A stretch of 64,000 bases of DNA from Lithospermum erythrorhizon (lineage: Eukaryota > Streptophyta > Magnoliopsida > Boraginales > Boraginaceae). The notes beneath the pieces are model-generated. The model searched no databases. It worked only from the letters and a program-made list of their open reading frames with translations, and was not told where the DNA came from. Made by a program: the position numbers and the translations under genes. Within the stretch, counting starts at the first letter, position 1, and each line of letters opens with the position of its first letter. The DNA lies in assembly GCA_019722365.1 (NCBI GenBank), contig JADFUC010000964.1, forward strand, positions 62,001-126,000. Reading direction: 5' to 3'. This document shows, piece after piece, positions 9,929 to 21,854 of the stretch.

Positions 9929-11890
9929 ATGGCGGACATAGTGAAACAAATATTAACAAGGCCAATACAATTGGCAGATCAGGTGGTAAAACAAGCTGAT
10001 GATACAAATTCCTTTAAGCAAGATTGTTTAGAGATCAAGGGAAAATGTGAGAAGCTTGTAGGCCTTCTGCGTCTAGCGGCTCGTGCGAGTAGCGATTTGT
10101 ACGAGCGGCCTACACGTCGTATCATTGATGATACGGAGCAAGTCCTTGATAAGGCCCTCGCCCTCATATTCAAGTGCAAAGCTAATGGCATCCGACGCGT
10201 TTTCACAATCATCCAAGCTGCAGCATTTAGGAAGATATCTGTACAACTTGAGAATTCCATTAGTGATGTGTCGTGGTTACTCCGTGTATCCACACCAGCT
10301 GATGCTCGTGATGACGAATACCTAGGCCTCCCTCCAATTGCGGCCAACGAGCCAATTCTGTGTCTTATTTGGGAACAAATTGCAATTTTGTGTTGTGGAT
10401 CAGTAGACGAACGTTCTGATGCGGCTGCTTCTCTGGTTTCATTGGCACGAGACAATGATCGCTATGGAAAACTAATCATTGAGGAAGGTGGAATTACACC
10501 ATTGTTGAAACTGGCTAAGGAAGGGAAAATGGAAGGTCAGGAGAATGCTTCCAGAGCCATTGGCCTTCTTGGACGCGACCCAGAGAGCGTTGAAGAGATT
10601 GTAAATGCTGGTGTTTGTAATGTTTTTGCCAAGATCTTGAAAGAAGGTCACATGAAAGTACAAATTGTGGTAGCTTGGGCTGTGTCAGAATTGGCAGCAC
10701 ATCATCCAAAATGTCAGGATCATTTTGCTCAAAACAATACAATAAGGTTATTGGTGAGTCATATTGCTTTTGAGACCATTCAAGAACATAGTAAGTATAC
10801 TATTCCAACCAAGCAAAATATGTCAATTCATACAGTTGTGATGGCTAATTCTAGTAACACAACCAATAACAAGAATGTGATGGATGATGATAAATATGCT
10901 CATGACCATATTCATAATCCGATGGGAAATGAATCAACCCAAATGCATAATATTGTGGCTGACACTATGGCTATGAAGAATCCTCAACTTCAAACAAACA
11001 ATTCCAACAAAAATAGCCAACATGATCCTCACAAGTCAAACCAGCAACACCCTCATCACTCACACCATCAACACCAGAAGCATTCACATCATGCCCTTTT
11101 AGGGACTAGTATTAAAGGGAGAGAATACGAAGATCCAGCTACGAAAGCCCAAATGAAAGCCATGGCGGCTAGAGCACTTCGATTCCTCTGTGCGGGAAAT
11201 GTTCCCATTTGCAAGAATATAACTGAATCAAGAGCACTTTTATGCTTTTCAGTATTATTAGAGAAGGGGGAGGAGGATGTTAAGTATCATTCCGTCATGG
11301 CGCTAATGGAGATCACATTAATGGCAGAGCAGAATGCAGAGCTAAGGCGCTCGTCGTTCAAGCCCACTGCACAAGTAGCAAAGGCAGTAGTTGATCAGTT
11401 CGTGAGAATCATCAAGCAAGCTGACTCAGAACTCCTCATTCCCAGCATCAAGTCTCTTGGGAACTTGGCAAGGACTTTTCGAGCAACCGAGACACGAATC
11501 ATCGCCCCGTTGGTTAGCCTCCTGGATGAGCAAGAGCCTGAAATCACATGTGAAGCTCTTCATGCACTCGAAAAGTTTGCATGCCCTGATAATTTCCTGC
11601 ATGATGTTCATGCAAAGACGATTATCGACGAAGGGGGTGCTAAGCATTTAGTCCCATTGGTTTATTTCGGTGAGCAATTGATTCAGATTCCATCATTGAT
11701 TCTTCTTTGCTACATTGCAATAAGTCTTCCAGACAATGAATCATTAGCTCAAGAAGAGGTACTTAAGGTTGTTGAATGGGCTACAAAACAAGGAAATTTA
11801 ATGCAAGTCCCAATTGTGGAAGAATTGTTATCAGAGGGTAAAAAGAGATTGGATCTCTTCCAATCTAGAGGTTCAAAGGGCATCTACTGA
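9929..11890 (+). CDS. ARO: ARMADILLO REPEAT ONLY (ARO) family protein
   Basis: Single-exon gene of 653 codons starting MADIVKQILTRPIQLADQVV, the typical N-terminus of plant ARO proteins. Residues 1 to about 130 form a helical N-terminal region. Armadillo repeats follow: about 150-280 (for example EEGGITPLLKLAKEGKMEGQ, GQENASRAIGLLG) and about 400-640. Between them lies a low-complexity linker at about 290-392, rich in Asn, Met and Gln, with a histidine-rich run at about 365-388. Arabidopsis ARO1 is needed for polarised pollen-tube growth, and ARO2-ARO4 act in vegetative tissues and trichomes; ARO proteins recruit ROP-GAPs to the plasma membrane. Lack of introns is normal for the family. Which ARO this is cannot be settled by reading, because neighbours match Arabidopsis segments around ARO1, ARO2 and ARO3. 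Confidence 0.9.
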   Translation: MADIVKQILTRPIQLADQVVKQADDTNSFKQDCLEIKGKCEKLVGLLRLAARASSDLYERPTRRIIDDTEQVLDKALALIFKCKANGIRRVFTIIQAAAFRKISVQLENSISDVSWLLRVSTPADARDDEYLGLPPIAANEPILCLIWEQIAILCCGSVDERSDAAASLVSLARDNDRYGKLIIEEGGITPLLKLAKEGKMEGQENASRAIGLLGRDPESVEEIVNAGVCNVFAKILKEGHMKVQIVVAWAVSELAAHHPKCQDHFAQNNTIRLLVSHIAFETIQEHSKYTIPTKQNMSIHTVVMANSSNTTNNKNVMDDDKYAHDHIHNPMGNESTQMHNIVADTMAMKNPQLQTNNSNKNSQHDPHKSNQQHPHHSHHQHQKHSHHALLGTSIKGREYEDPATKAQMKAMAARALRFLCAGNVPICKNITESRALLCFSVLLEKGEEDVKYHSVMALMEITLMAEQNAELRRSSFKPTAQVAKAVVDQFVRIIKQADSELLIPSIKSLGNLARTFRATETRIIAPLVSLLDEQEPEITCEALHALEKFACPDNFLHDVHAKTIIDEGGAKHLVPLVYFGEQLIQIPSLILLCYIAISLPDNESLAQEEVLKVVEWATKQGNLMQVPIVEELLSEGKKRLDLFQSRGSKGIY

Positions 11891-12448
11891 TTGATCATGG
11901 AACTATACAGTACAAATCATGTTTTGATAACTAATTCAAGATTCAGGCATTTTTGTATCCTATTATGTATTCAATGACTTGGGATTGTACAAAAACCTTA
12001 GGTTCTTAGTGTATACTACTGCTAATAATATTGCCATAACATTGTCATTCTCTGTAGAGGTTAGCTAGTTGTAGGCTTCATTTTAAGCTGAATATAGTTT
12101 TATGATTGTATATTCATACCTACATTGCTATTTTTCTTTTTAGCCCTTCTCTCTCAGCATGTTAAAATAATAATGAAATTTCAGCCTCACCATTTAAGCT
12201 CTTGATTGTTTAAATTGTACAAACGTGTGACAATCACAATGAATAATTGCTAGTCAAATCCAAATCTTTCAAGAGAAAATTTGATCATTTGGGTGACCCC
12301 TCAAAAAGAAAGCATGTTGAAGGAGGTATGTTCTAAAGGTATACATAGCTAAATATTGACACTTCCATCTCTTTCTTTCTTTAGTATTATTGACTTTCGT
12401 TCAAACTTAATTATTGATCATTATTACAAATATCAAATATTATTGTTA

Positions 12449-12547
12449 ATAACTAAGACTTTTAGTCTAATGATTATCATCCCAAGTCGGTCTTGGATTC
12501 GATCTAAAGAGGGGTCTTATAAAAATATTTTCCTTCTGAAAAAAAAA
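12449..12547 (+). mobile_element. tRNA-derived SINE with 17-base target-site duplication
   Basis: The 17-mer ATCAAATATTATTGTTA occurs at 12432-12448 and again at 12548-12564. The 99 bases between end in a run of A and contain an A-box-like TTTTAGTCTAATGATTATC and a B-box-like TTGGATTCGATC. A perfect flanking duplication, Pol III boxes in order and a 3' A tail are the marks of a SINE insertion. Confidence 0.75.
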
Positions 12548-14427
12548 ATCAAATATTATTGTTACTATAATTTAATTAAGGGTATTTTTTGCGATAACTA
12601 TATTTAGTAAAATTAATTTAGATTCAATCGAGCCTGTCAGTGGTCCAAATCTAACCTCACGACATCAAATGATGGTGAGATTGGACCCTTTGCCCCCCTA
12701 TTGAGTGGAATATTGGTCCCTCCACGCATGATGAAATCCTAGAAAAAAGTTTCAAAACATATTTACAATTTGTAACTAATTTATTCATACTATGCATGAT
12801 CAATTTTATGATGAAAATCACGGCTAAAGCTCAACCTTTATCAAATTGGAAATTATTCGTTTATGAACAAAAGCATATTCTTGGTTTTAGATTTAAGATG
12901 GATCCTTCTCTTATCACAAACTCATTACTATATATATGATCTGAACATTCATGCATGCAATAAAATTTATAGTAAAGTTCAAGCTCTTATGGTCAAAATA
13001 ATTCATCATAACTTCGACGAAATTTGAACTCTCTTCGTCGAGTTAACCTACATACAAACAAATTATTACTATCAATCCTTACACTAATATACATTATAAA
13101 GTAAATTACTTCTAAATAGTAGGCGAAACTTAAATTTATATAAATTAGACCTGAAAGAACTAAAATTTATATAACGAAGAAAAAATATACAAAAAATTTA
13201 GGACGAATGTAAAAATAATTTTTAATAGACGAATCGATAAAATTAGCTTTTTAACAAGAAAATATAATTTTTAAAATTTTAGAGTAGACAATTGCTTTCT
13301 ACGCCTTAGCTTCCACTGTAAAATGATAATATCGATTTACACTTATCAAGGATTGCAAAAATTGAGAAGAGGCTACCAATTTTGTCATTTATATATATAC
13401 TACTCCTAATGTACTGAAAAGTAAAAGTCCTCGATCACATATATGTCATAGCCGCTCTAATTCATCATCTACGCTTTCAAACGCTTGTTTTGGCCACTTG
13501 TTTCAATAATGGGCGAAAATATCTGCAAGGTGAATCCAGAAGAAAGAATGGTCATGACAAAGACGCGACCATTTTTAAGCAGATTTTCATAATTTAAAAA
13601 TTAGACAGAAGTCACTATTCATCTCACATATTCGCACAGACTCATTGGCCGAATGATGCATTTACGATTGAAAACCTTAGAATCGAAAAATTTACTTTGG
13701 ACTTTTGTTAAATTTTTTGGAAAGTATAAAAATATTTGTGTCCTTTCTGGGCAAATTATAATTTTCGAGCTTGCTAGTCAAAGTTAAACCATACTGCCCC
13801 AATAAATGGTCATCAAAAGACGAGCAAGAGGAATCCAAGGGCAAACCTCATAATTGTATTTATTTGTATAGTTGTTTGCATGTGAACTTCAACACAAAAC
13901 CATATAATTGAATGTTTGGTATACCATTTCATATGCATGGACTAAACTTTATTTTTATACTTCATTCTATCTTATAGTCCCTCCATTTCACTCTAGATTA
14001 ATCTCTAGTTAACATATTACATATATGTACGGAGTATACTAAATTCGTTCTCTATAAATTTTGTTCAATGTAATTTAATATATAGTAATTCTTTTGAAAA
14101 TCTAACTATCTATCATTTCATTAAACTTTAAAGACAATCTCATTTAATAAGTAGTGCAATTAAACATTTTTCGGATTGACCAAGTGAAAGATCGCCCTTA
14201 TCGCTTTCTTTGTCAACTTTTATGACATGTCTAGACAATGAATTTTTGTAATGGGTAATATATGTACTAATTCAATCAATTTTAATTACAAGAACGATAT
14301 TCAAATTGTGATTCAGATTCTCGATTCGACATAATAACAATAACCAAATTTTTTATACGCAGAAACTCTTAAAATCTTAAATCACATTACCACTGAATGA
14401 CTATATTTATCACCATATAAATATTTC

Positions 14428-14590
14428 AACATGAAGGTTCTTAAAGTAACATTTATAAATATAAATATCATGAATGTTTTGACATGAAGGTTCTAAAGTA
14501 AATATATATAAATATGCAAATATCATGAATGTTTTATTATGAAGGATTCTAAAGTAACATTTATAAATATGCAAATATCACATGAATCAT
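14428..14590. repeat. Three diverged tandem copies of about 54 bases
   Basis: Copies start near 14428, 14481 and 14536. Each reads roughly CATGAAGGTTCTAAAGTAA, then an A/T-rich part, then AAATATCATGAATG. The copies differ by small indels, so the array is old. No coding potential. Confidence 0.65.
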
Positions 14591-15141
14591 TTATTCTATA
14601 TTTTATACACTAGAGAATATATTCCTTTTTTTGAAAATTAACCAAAGAATATATTCACTTATACACAATTAGATCGACCTGAAATAATAATTCCTCACTC
14701 TCTCACCCCTATGTCTTTGGATTTTCTAATATAAAACATTTATTTCTGCTTCAAAATGATTACTGCTAGATTTAAAAGTCATGGGTTGAATCACTTTTGA
14801 AAAGTTACATATAAATGTAAAAACCACATTAAAATTATAAAAAAAAATATATTAAAATTGATGTTCAAATCATCTATTATACAAAATTAATTTTTTCTGG
14901 GACATCATATATTTCGATACTTAAGAATTATTTTATACTTATGAGTGTCCTCACTTCACTATATTCATCTTCTAGATCAGTTGCTGCAACACCCCCATGC
15001 CAAAAACACACAGAAGCATACAAAACTAACCTTAAATTTCTCAAGTTTCTTATTCAACAAAATACTACTAAACAATATTAGGAAAAATAAAAAGAAATTC
15101 AAATTTACCATTTCACATAATCTAACTACTTCAAACCTCAA

Positions 15142-18100
15142 ATGGGTTTATTCCCTTTTTGTTATTTTCCCATTATGATTTCAATCTCTTTGGCTCTTCT
15201 CATGATATCTAGAGGTATTAAATCTTCACTCTTTAGCATCAAAACTTAATAAAGATCTACATTATTGCCTAAAAACATGAATTTTGCATAAATTAGTGTA
15301 AAATTCTGGTTTTTTGCTACTGTTTAAGTTCAATGATTGGATTTTGTTGGAGTTTGGATACTACATTTCTTAAAAGGGTCACTTTTTAGCATCAGAACTT
15401 AATAAAGACCTACATTATTGGCTAAAAACATGAATTTTGCATCAATTTATTGTAAGATTCTGGGGTTTTGTTACTGTTTAAAGCTCAAAGATTGGATTTT
15501 GTTGGAGTTTGGATACTAGATTTTTTTTATAGTTAAAGATTATAATAATTCCCGATCCCCTCCCCCACAATGAGATTCCATGGAGATTTGAAAGTCACGA
15601 TGCTAGTTCAACTACTATACCATTGGATTATCTTGGATACTACATTTAGTATCAAGACTTCATAAACATCTGCATTAATGACTAAAACATTAACTTTGCA
15701 TCAATTTTCTGAAAATTTCTAATTTTTTGCTACTGTTTAAGTTCAAATGTTGGATTGTTTTAGTTTGAATGACACATTTCTTGAAAAAAAAAATCAATCT
15801 TTAGTATCAAAACTTCATAAACATCTGCATTAATGACTGCAAACATGAATTTTGCATCAATTTTCTGGTTTTTTGCTACTGTTTATGCTCAAAGATCAGT
15901 TTTTTTGGGGGTTTAGATAACACATTTCTTTAAAGGGTGTAGTAAATTGTTATTGTTTGCTTCAGAAAAGCATCAATCTTTACCTTTCTTGAGCTCATAA
16001 TGTTAATGAGTTAATAATTTGTTGTTAATCTTCAGGTGTTTTTGGAGCAACATTTACATTTGTGAACAGATGTGAGTACACTGTATGGCCAGGAGTACTA
16101 GCAAATGCAGGAAGCCCAAGTCTTGACAGCACTGGATTTGAGCTCCCTCAAGGCTCAACCCGGAAATTCATTGCCCCATCCGGGTGGTCGGGTCGGGTAT
16201 GGGGTCGGACCGGGTGCAATTTTGATGGATCCGGGTCGGGTATATGCTCCACTGGGGATTGTGGGTCGGGTCAGGTGGAATGTAATGGTGCTGGAGCAGC
16301 CCCTCCTGCAACTCTAGCTGAGTTTACACTTGGAACTGTTGGTCAAGATTTCTATGATGTTAGCCTTGTTGATGGGTACAATTTGCCCATGGTCGTTGAT
16401 GCCTCGGGTGGATCGGGTATGTGTGCTTCCACGGGTTGTGTAACGGATCTGAACCAGATTTGTCCTTCTGAGCTTAAGGTTAGTGGTCGAACTTAATGGT
16501 CCTTATGGAACATAGGTGAGGGTAAAACTTACAAATTAAGGGGCATTGAGGCGGGGGGGTCCTAAATTATATATTCATTTTTTCGGTCGTTTTTATATTT
16601 TCCCTTATTTGTCTAGTATTGTTAGAGTAATAGTCGAGTTGGCACATCTATTAGGTATTTTGAGGCTACTCTAGCTTTAGATTTAAGTATCTATTTCAAT
16701 ATTCTATTTCAGATTCAAGCAATTCAACACATTACCCATTACTACTAGAAATTTAGCAAAATACACCGCGTAATGTCTTTTCTTCTTATTCCTTAATACC
16801 ATGTAGAAAAATGCCAGACTAATATAAAATAGTAAGCTGAATTAACTAACTTATGATGTTTATATTTTATTAGTGTCAGTCATTACAGAGTGAAACAAAA
16901 TTTCGGTGATCTTATGCTTCCTCAATATCATGATGAAATGATAGGGTAATATAAAATTATATTGAATTGCTTGAATCAAAATACAAATATTTAGTTTTAT
17001 TTGGCAAATAATTAAACCTAAAGCAAGAGTAGACTCAAAATACCTAATAAATGTGGCCCATACTCAATTCCACTTACGGCTTAATGCCCATCAATTATTA
17101 CTCTCTAACAAGTATAGTTTATTTGTTCCCTGGTATAAGGATTTTGGTTTCGTCGCTGATTAAGGTGGGAGATGGAGAGGCTTGTAAGAGCGCGTGTGAG
17201 GCTTTCCAGAGCCCGGAATACTGCTGTAGTGGTGAGTATAACTCACCCGCAACCTGTAAGCCGTCGGTGTATTCTCAGATGTTTAAGGCTGGTTGTCCAA
17301 GATCGTATAGTTATGCTTTTGATGATCCTACAAGCACTTTCACGTGTGCTGGTGCAGACTATACTCTCACCTTCTGCCCCTCCATGTCAAGGTAAATGTA
17401 CTATTTTGCTCTAGAGCTAGACTACAGTAATTTTTACTTGGTTCTTGTTGATTATCTTGGATTATATTGTCTGATTAATGAAGATCATCATTAGATTGAT
17501 TCATATTGTATGTTCTTGAACATGGTTAGCTAAGAAAGAATTGGAATATATGCAGTAAATCGTGTTTTTCGTTTCACTTTGTGGGATAAGATTTGGTTTG
17601 GTTTAGTTCGGTTATATGGTGTTTTTTTTGTTTGATAATTAGATATTTTGTCCCATATATCATTAAATTTTGCCAAATATTTCGATGCATGAAGGATTAA
17701 AGGTTACATCTTTCATGTGTATGGGACTGATCATTGTGCTACCCACATGTAGCATTTGAGACTACATATGTAATCTGATCATGTGAGATACAAATGATGT
17801 CATGAGTTAGATGGGTTAATGAATGAGTCTTTGAATGTTGATGTAATAATTTGATGAGTGCAATAATTGAACTGTGTGATGGTCATGTGTCATGTTGTGC
17901 AGTCAGAAATCATCCAAAGATGCAACTCCTACCACTACTACTCCAGCTACACCAGAGATGGGGACAAATGGTGGTGGGTCAATGTCCAGTACAGGTATTA
18001 TTCCAGGATCAGAAGATGTCCAAGGAGGATCCAGATCTGGAGTAGTAATATCAGGGGTGGGTACGGATTCAGGAACTTATTCCGGGTCGGATCCGGATTC

Positions 18101-18245
18101 AGGCTCTCAGGCTATGTTGACAGATGGATCATGGTTAGCTGGTTTAGCTATGGGTGGATCAAGTAGGACTTGCAGCCCTTATGGCTCTTTACTCTATGCA
18201 ATTGTTGCCTCGGCAAGCATCGTTCTTGGTTTTCTTTATTCGTAA
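15142..18245 (+). CDS. Thaumatin-like protein (PR-5 family) with GPI-type C-terminal tail
   Basis: Exons 15142-15214, 16036-16478, 17165-17391 and 17903-18245 join in frame (361 residues). A second in-frame ATG at 15175 would give 350; I chose the first because it gives a normal 25-residue hydrophobic signal peptide. The mature part starts at about ATFTFVNRCEYTVWPG. The thaumatin signature is present as GSGICSTGDCGSGQVEC, followed by the acidic-cleft segments (AEFTLG, DFYDVSLVDGYNLPM, GCVTDLNQICP) and the C-terminal cysteine region (ACKSACEAF, EYCCSGEY, YTLTFCPS). A Ser/Gly/Thr-rich linker and a hydrophobic tail ending IVASASIVLGFLYS suggest a GPI-anchored, apoplastic form. Family members are linked to defence and cell-wall glucan binding; the specific role is unknown. 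Introns 1 and 2 are unusually rich in repeats. Confidence 0.88.
15231..15925 (+). repeat. Four diverged tandem repeats filling thaumatin-like intron 1
   Basis: Copies begin near 15232, 15385, 15653 and 15801, each about 120-150 bases. Each has the order TTAGTATCAAAACTTCATAA, ACATGAATTTTGCATCAAT, TTTTTTGCTACTGTTTA, then a TTGGATTTTGTTGGAGTTT-like end. The second copy is interrupted from its rear by the SINE at 15519-15632. Confidence 0.8.
15519..15632 (-). mobile_element. tRNA-derived SINE in thaumatin-like intron 1, with 10-base duplication
   Basis: TTGGATACTA lies on both sides (15509-15518 and 15633-15642), and the uninterrupted sister repeat at about 15353 carries TTGGATACTACATTT, the expected empty site. 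The insert starts with a T run, so its A tail is on the minus strand. Read on that strand it has an A-box-like ATGGTATAGTAGTTGAAC and a B-box-like GACTTTCAAATCTCC. Confidence 0.78.
16636..17065. mobile_element. Fold-back element with long inverted arms in thaumatin-like intron 2
   Basis: The left arm (16636 to about 16735) and right arm (about 16955-17065) are inverted copies. For example TATTAGGTATTTTGAGGC at 16649 pairs with AAAATACCTAATAAA at about 17037, and TTCAAGCAATTCAA near 16712 pairs with TTGAATTGCTTGAAT near 16963. The arms of about 100 bases flank a loop of about 220 bases without coding content. It looks like a non-autonomous fold-back DNA transposon; the exact ends and target-site duplication were not resolved. 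Confidence 0.7.
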
Positions 18246-20030
18246 CTCCGGTTCATGGCATTTTTAGATATTGGAGGAGAAAGAAAAAGGGGTGGGGTGA
18301 GAGTGATGTACCTTTTGATTTCATAAGCTGACAGATTCCTCCAGTTTTGTAAGGGCACCCCACGGTTCCACTGCCTCAAAGCTGGATAAAATATTGTGTA
18401 TTTTTCATAGTTTGCTGGGTTAGTGTTGATTAGTAGCGGTGGGGTCCATAATTTTGTTACTTTAGTACTGTAATTGTTTATATATGTAGTGCTTTTATGG
18501 TTGCCTAAGTCTTGATGAAGATTTCTGCAAGATTCACTTTTCCTTTTTCTGTTTTTGTCACTTTTACAGCTTTGTCTACTTCAATTTGCATATCTTGGTA
18601 CATCAAAGTTGCCTTCTAAGCCATTTCCATTGATTAACAATCCAGTTAGATAAAGCTCCTTCAATCTTGAAATGTAGGCATCCTCGTTGAATTCATATAA
18701 TCTCAACTATCTTCAACGTCGAACTCGTTCATGTACAATTTCGAAAGAGGGTTAACTGATGCGATGTCTCAAAGAAATCAAACATTGCATTCGGACCAAG
18801 TCTTTCCTCAGAGAAATCATAATGAAGAATATCATGGAAGACATCCTAGTTAATGAAAATCCTTGTATTATCTGTTCATTAAACTTTGTAGAAGTTGAGG
18901 CAGTTGTCACAGTGATACCGATACTTCTCATGTCAGGATTTTTCTAAATAGAAGGGAAGGCTCAAATGTGCCAACATACATTCACTTAATCATTTATAGT
19001 TAGTTGTCTCATGTCTGCCTTATGAACTGTGTTTTAAGATTTGAGGCAGTATGTTAACTTGGAAATGGATGAGTCCAAATTTCTCATGTCCATCATGGCT
19101 GCCCGATTAGTTTTCTTCTTTTGGGTGTGGGCAATGGGCATGAGTCTAAACGTCCGACCTATAAGAGGCTCTCAAAAATTAATATTCAACTACAACAACA
19201 ATAGACGTTGGTTATTGTTATTGGCACAAAGTATGGACGGGTTAAAACAAACATAATATTCCAGAGGCAACAAAGACAATTGCTTTTATCAACCTAACTG
19301 GTATATACTAAGAAGCTTACGCTGTCAGACGCGATAAAAAACTTCACGTAATTTTTTTTTTTGAATATTTAATTTTTATAAATAAATATTTATTTATCTA
19401 TTTAAAATTATTCAAATTGATAATCAAGGAATAATTTAATTAAGGGAATTATATGTATTAGAATTAGTATTTATTTATAACATTATTTAGATAAATGTAT
19501 ATTTTAAGAAATTTGTATTTTAAAACAATGTATTTTTTTTTCATTTTTGGATAGTTGTTATTAGACTACCATGTTTAGAAGAAACTAAAAGAATTCTTCA
19601 AATACATATATTTTTATTTTTAATCAAATTAATTTAGTTTATACTTAAGAAATTATCTACAAAACATTAATGATTAAAAAATTCTTATAACTATTCTGAA
19701 ATTAGAATAATTCAAAGTTGTATTAATGGCCCAAAATGGTTTATATTTATTTTACTTTTGTATTTGTTATCTACACTTTCATTTGATAATTGATCAAATA
19801 TTTACTTTCTTAAACTACAATATGATTGAACGATTCATACTTCATAAGCACTATAGATTGCAGAACAAAGAATATTATTTTTGCATAAATAAAAATTATA
19901 GGAAAGGAAAAAACTAATTAAAACGTTCTTACAATTTTTTATCTTAGTAATAGTAAGTATCTCTTCATGTTTATTAATGTAAATACATTAAAAAACATAA
20001 TTTTTTGTTACTAAACTCGACTAATTATTA

Positions 20031-20263
20031 CTTCTTTCTATTTCAATTTATTTGATCATGTAGTAAAAAAATTCCTTTCATTTTTGCTTGATCATATATG
20101 ATTTCAATGCAATTTTGTCCCTTAATAAAGTATTTTTTATTTTCACGATCAACTAAAGTGCTTTTTGATGAAGTTCTTTTAGGATATATTAAGAATATTA
20201 TTCAACTCCTTAATAAATATATATTTTTCACCTCCATGATCAAGTATGTAAAAATGAAGGGAG
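20031..20263. mobile_element. Stowaway-type MITE, 233 bases
   Basis: Begins CTTCTTTCTATTTC after a TA at 20029-20030 and ends GAAGGGAG before a TA at 20264-20265. The inverted ends share CTYCYTTCWTTTY and, further in, TTGATCATG, seen near 20050 and, inverted, near 20234. TA duplications and CTCCCT-like ends are typical of Tc1/mariner-derived Stowaway elements. Confidence 0.65.
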
Positions 20264-21394
20264 TATTATGAACTTAATTTTAGAATTACATAAATACAAT
20301 AGTTTTTAAAGTAGGATAGTTTAATCCCGATGGAAATGGTAGAAACAATTTACATCAAACAACTATCTATATTTTGAAATTCATTGTATAGTTGTAGATG
20401 GGGAAAACTTTATCTTAAGCACTCCAATTAATAAATAACGCTTCATGAATATAACTTGAATATTTATGAATAAAGTATTGAGTTATATATTAATATAAAA
20501 ATACCGTTAATAAGTACATATATAGTAGCTAAATGTTACATGAATAGCACAATATTATTCTATAATCAACTATTGAGTAAATAACATAACATAATGTTAG
20601 TAGCTTGTATACCTAATACTTTTTCTCCTTCCTAGAAGGTTCATTAATATAATGATAGCTTAAGTAATGGTTGTGTTGCTTCTTCCCATGGTTGATTTGA
20701 AGATACCACATATTGGATTGATAAGTCTCTGTTGAACATGAATATACTTTCTAGTTTATAATTTTTATAAATAATATATTAATTTATTTGTGATTTTTGA
20801 ATTGTTTAAAATATTGATCCTATCATTTAAATAATTTTATCAGAGTTACAATTATACGGCTCAAAATTCTAAAAGAACTTATTCCTCTATGTATAGAAAA
20901 TGGACGAGTTCTATTTGCTTAGTTAAAGATTTGATTATCATTACATCACTAAGTAATCAAAAAAGTTAACTTACTTGATTCCACATATGACGAAGTTGAA
21001 TGAGTTGAGTTGGCGATTTTACTTTAATGTAATTTTTTGATTTAGACTTCATGATAGATACTTGCTATGAAGATGAAATTGTCTTCTTGTTTTAAATACG
21101 ATTGTAGTTGATAGTACGATGATTTATAGTTTGAGAGTAATTATTTAAAAGTGTAACGGTTGATTAATTAATTAAGAAAATAATCACAAACGTGGATATA
21201 AATTCAATTCATGACAAAAGTTGAATGCAAATAAATTAAACAACAATGCAATTGTGCCTTTTTATATCATACAAAGATTAAATGCAATGAATGATTGAAT
21301 GTAATGGTGCGTTTATATTTCACGAAGTATGTAATGGTGCTTTTTCAATTCATGTTTCATACCATGACAATGTCACAATGGCCGTGCTAATTCT

Positions 21395-21506
21395 AAGAGC
21401 CAAGTAAATTATACAATTAATAGTAATTCAATACAATTGTGAGGTTTTTTAAGAGCCAAATAAATTATACAATTAATAGTAATTAAATACAATTGTTGGG
21501 TTTTTT
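21395..21506. repeat. 56-base tandem duplication
   Basis: Two adjacent copies starting at 21395 and 21451, each AAGAGCCAARTAAATTATAC followed by AATTAATAGTAATT and ending in GGTTTTTT. They differ at only a few positions. Confidence 0.85.
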
Positions 21507-21854
21507 GTCCATGCCAATGGTCATGCTAAGAGGCAATAATTGATATAATTATCATATAATAATTAAAGATGATAATAAGATGTAAATAATTAATTATAAT
21601 TATAAAGAGTAATATGATTTTAACAAAAATTAGAAAAAATACTAATACATTCATATTTTTATAAGGTATATAAATTAATACTTCCATCAAACCGGCAAAC
21701 AAAACAATACAAGCAAGAACCCTACCCATATGCACAATCATAGATTTGATCATTTACCTGAACTAGTAATATGGTACACTCAGTTGCACTATTGAACATT
21801 TAGAATGAAACTCAACTACCTAAATGTTATGTTTCAAAACTGCAGGATAAGTAA

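Larger units (their letters stand above)
11891..15141. other. Intergenic region between ARO and the thaumatin-like gene
   Basis: AT-rich and without convincing coding sequence. It contains the SINE at 12449-12547 and the 54-base repeats at 14428-14590. An isolated CCCTCCATTTCACTC near 13980 resembles a Stowaway end without a visible partner. The open frame at 14945-15178 overlaps the leader of the next gene and is not supported. Confidence 0.5.
18246..21854. other. Intergenic region between the thaumatin-like and MFS genes
   Basis: The 3' ends of the two flanking genes face inward. AT-rich, without supported coding sequence; short frames at 18759, 19041, 19726 and 21526 look incidental. It holds a Stowaway-type MITE (20031-20263) and a 56-base tandem duplication (21395-21506). 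Confidence 0.5.
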
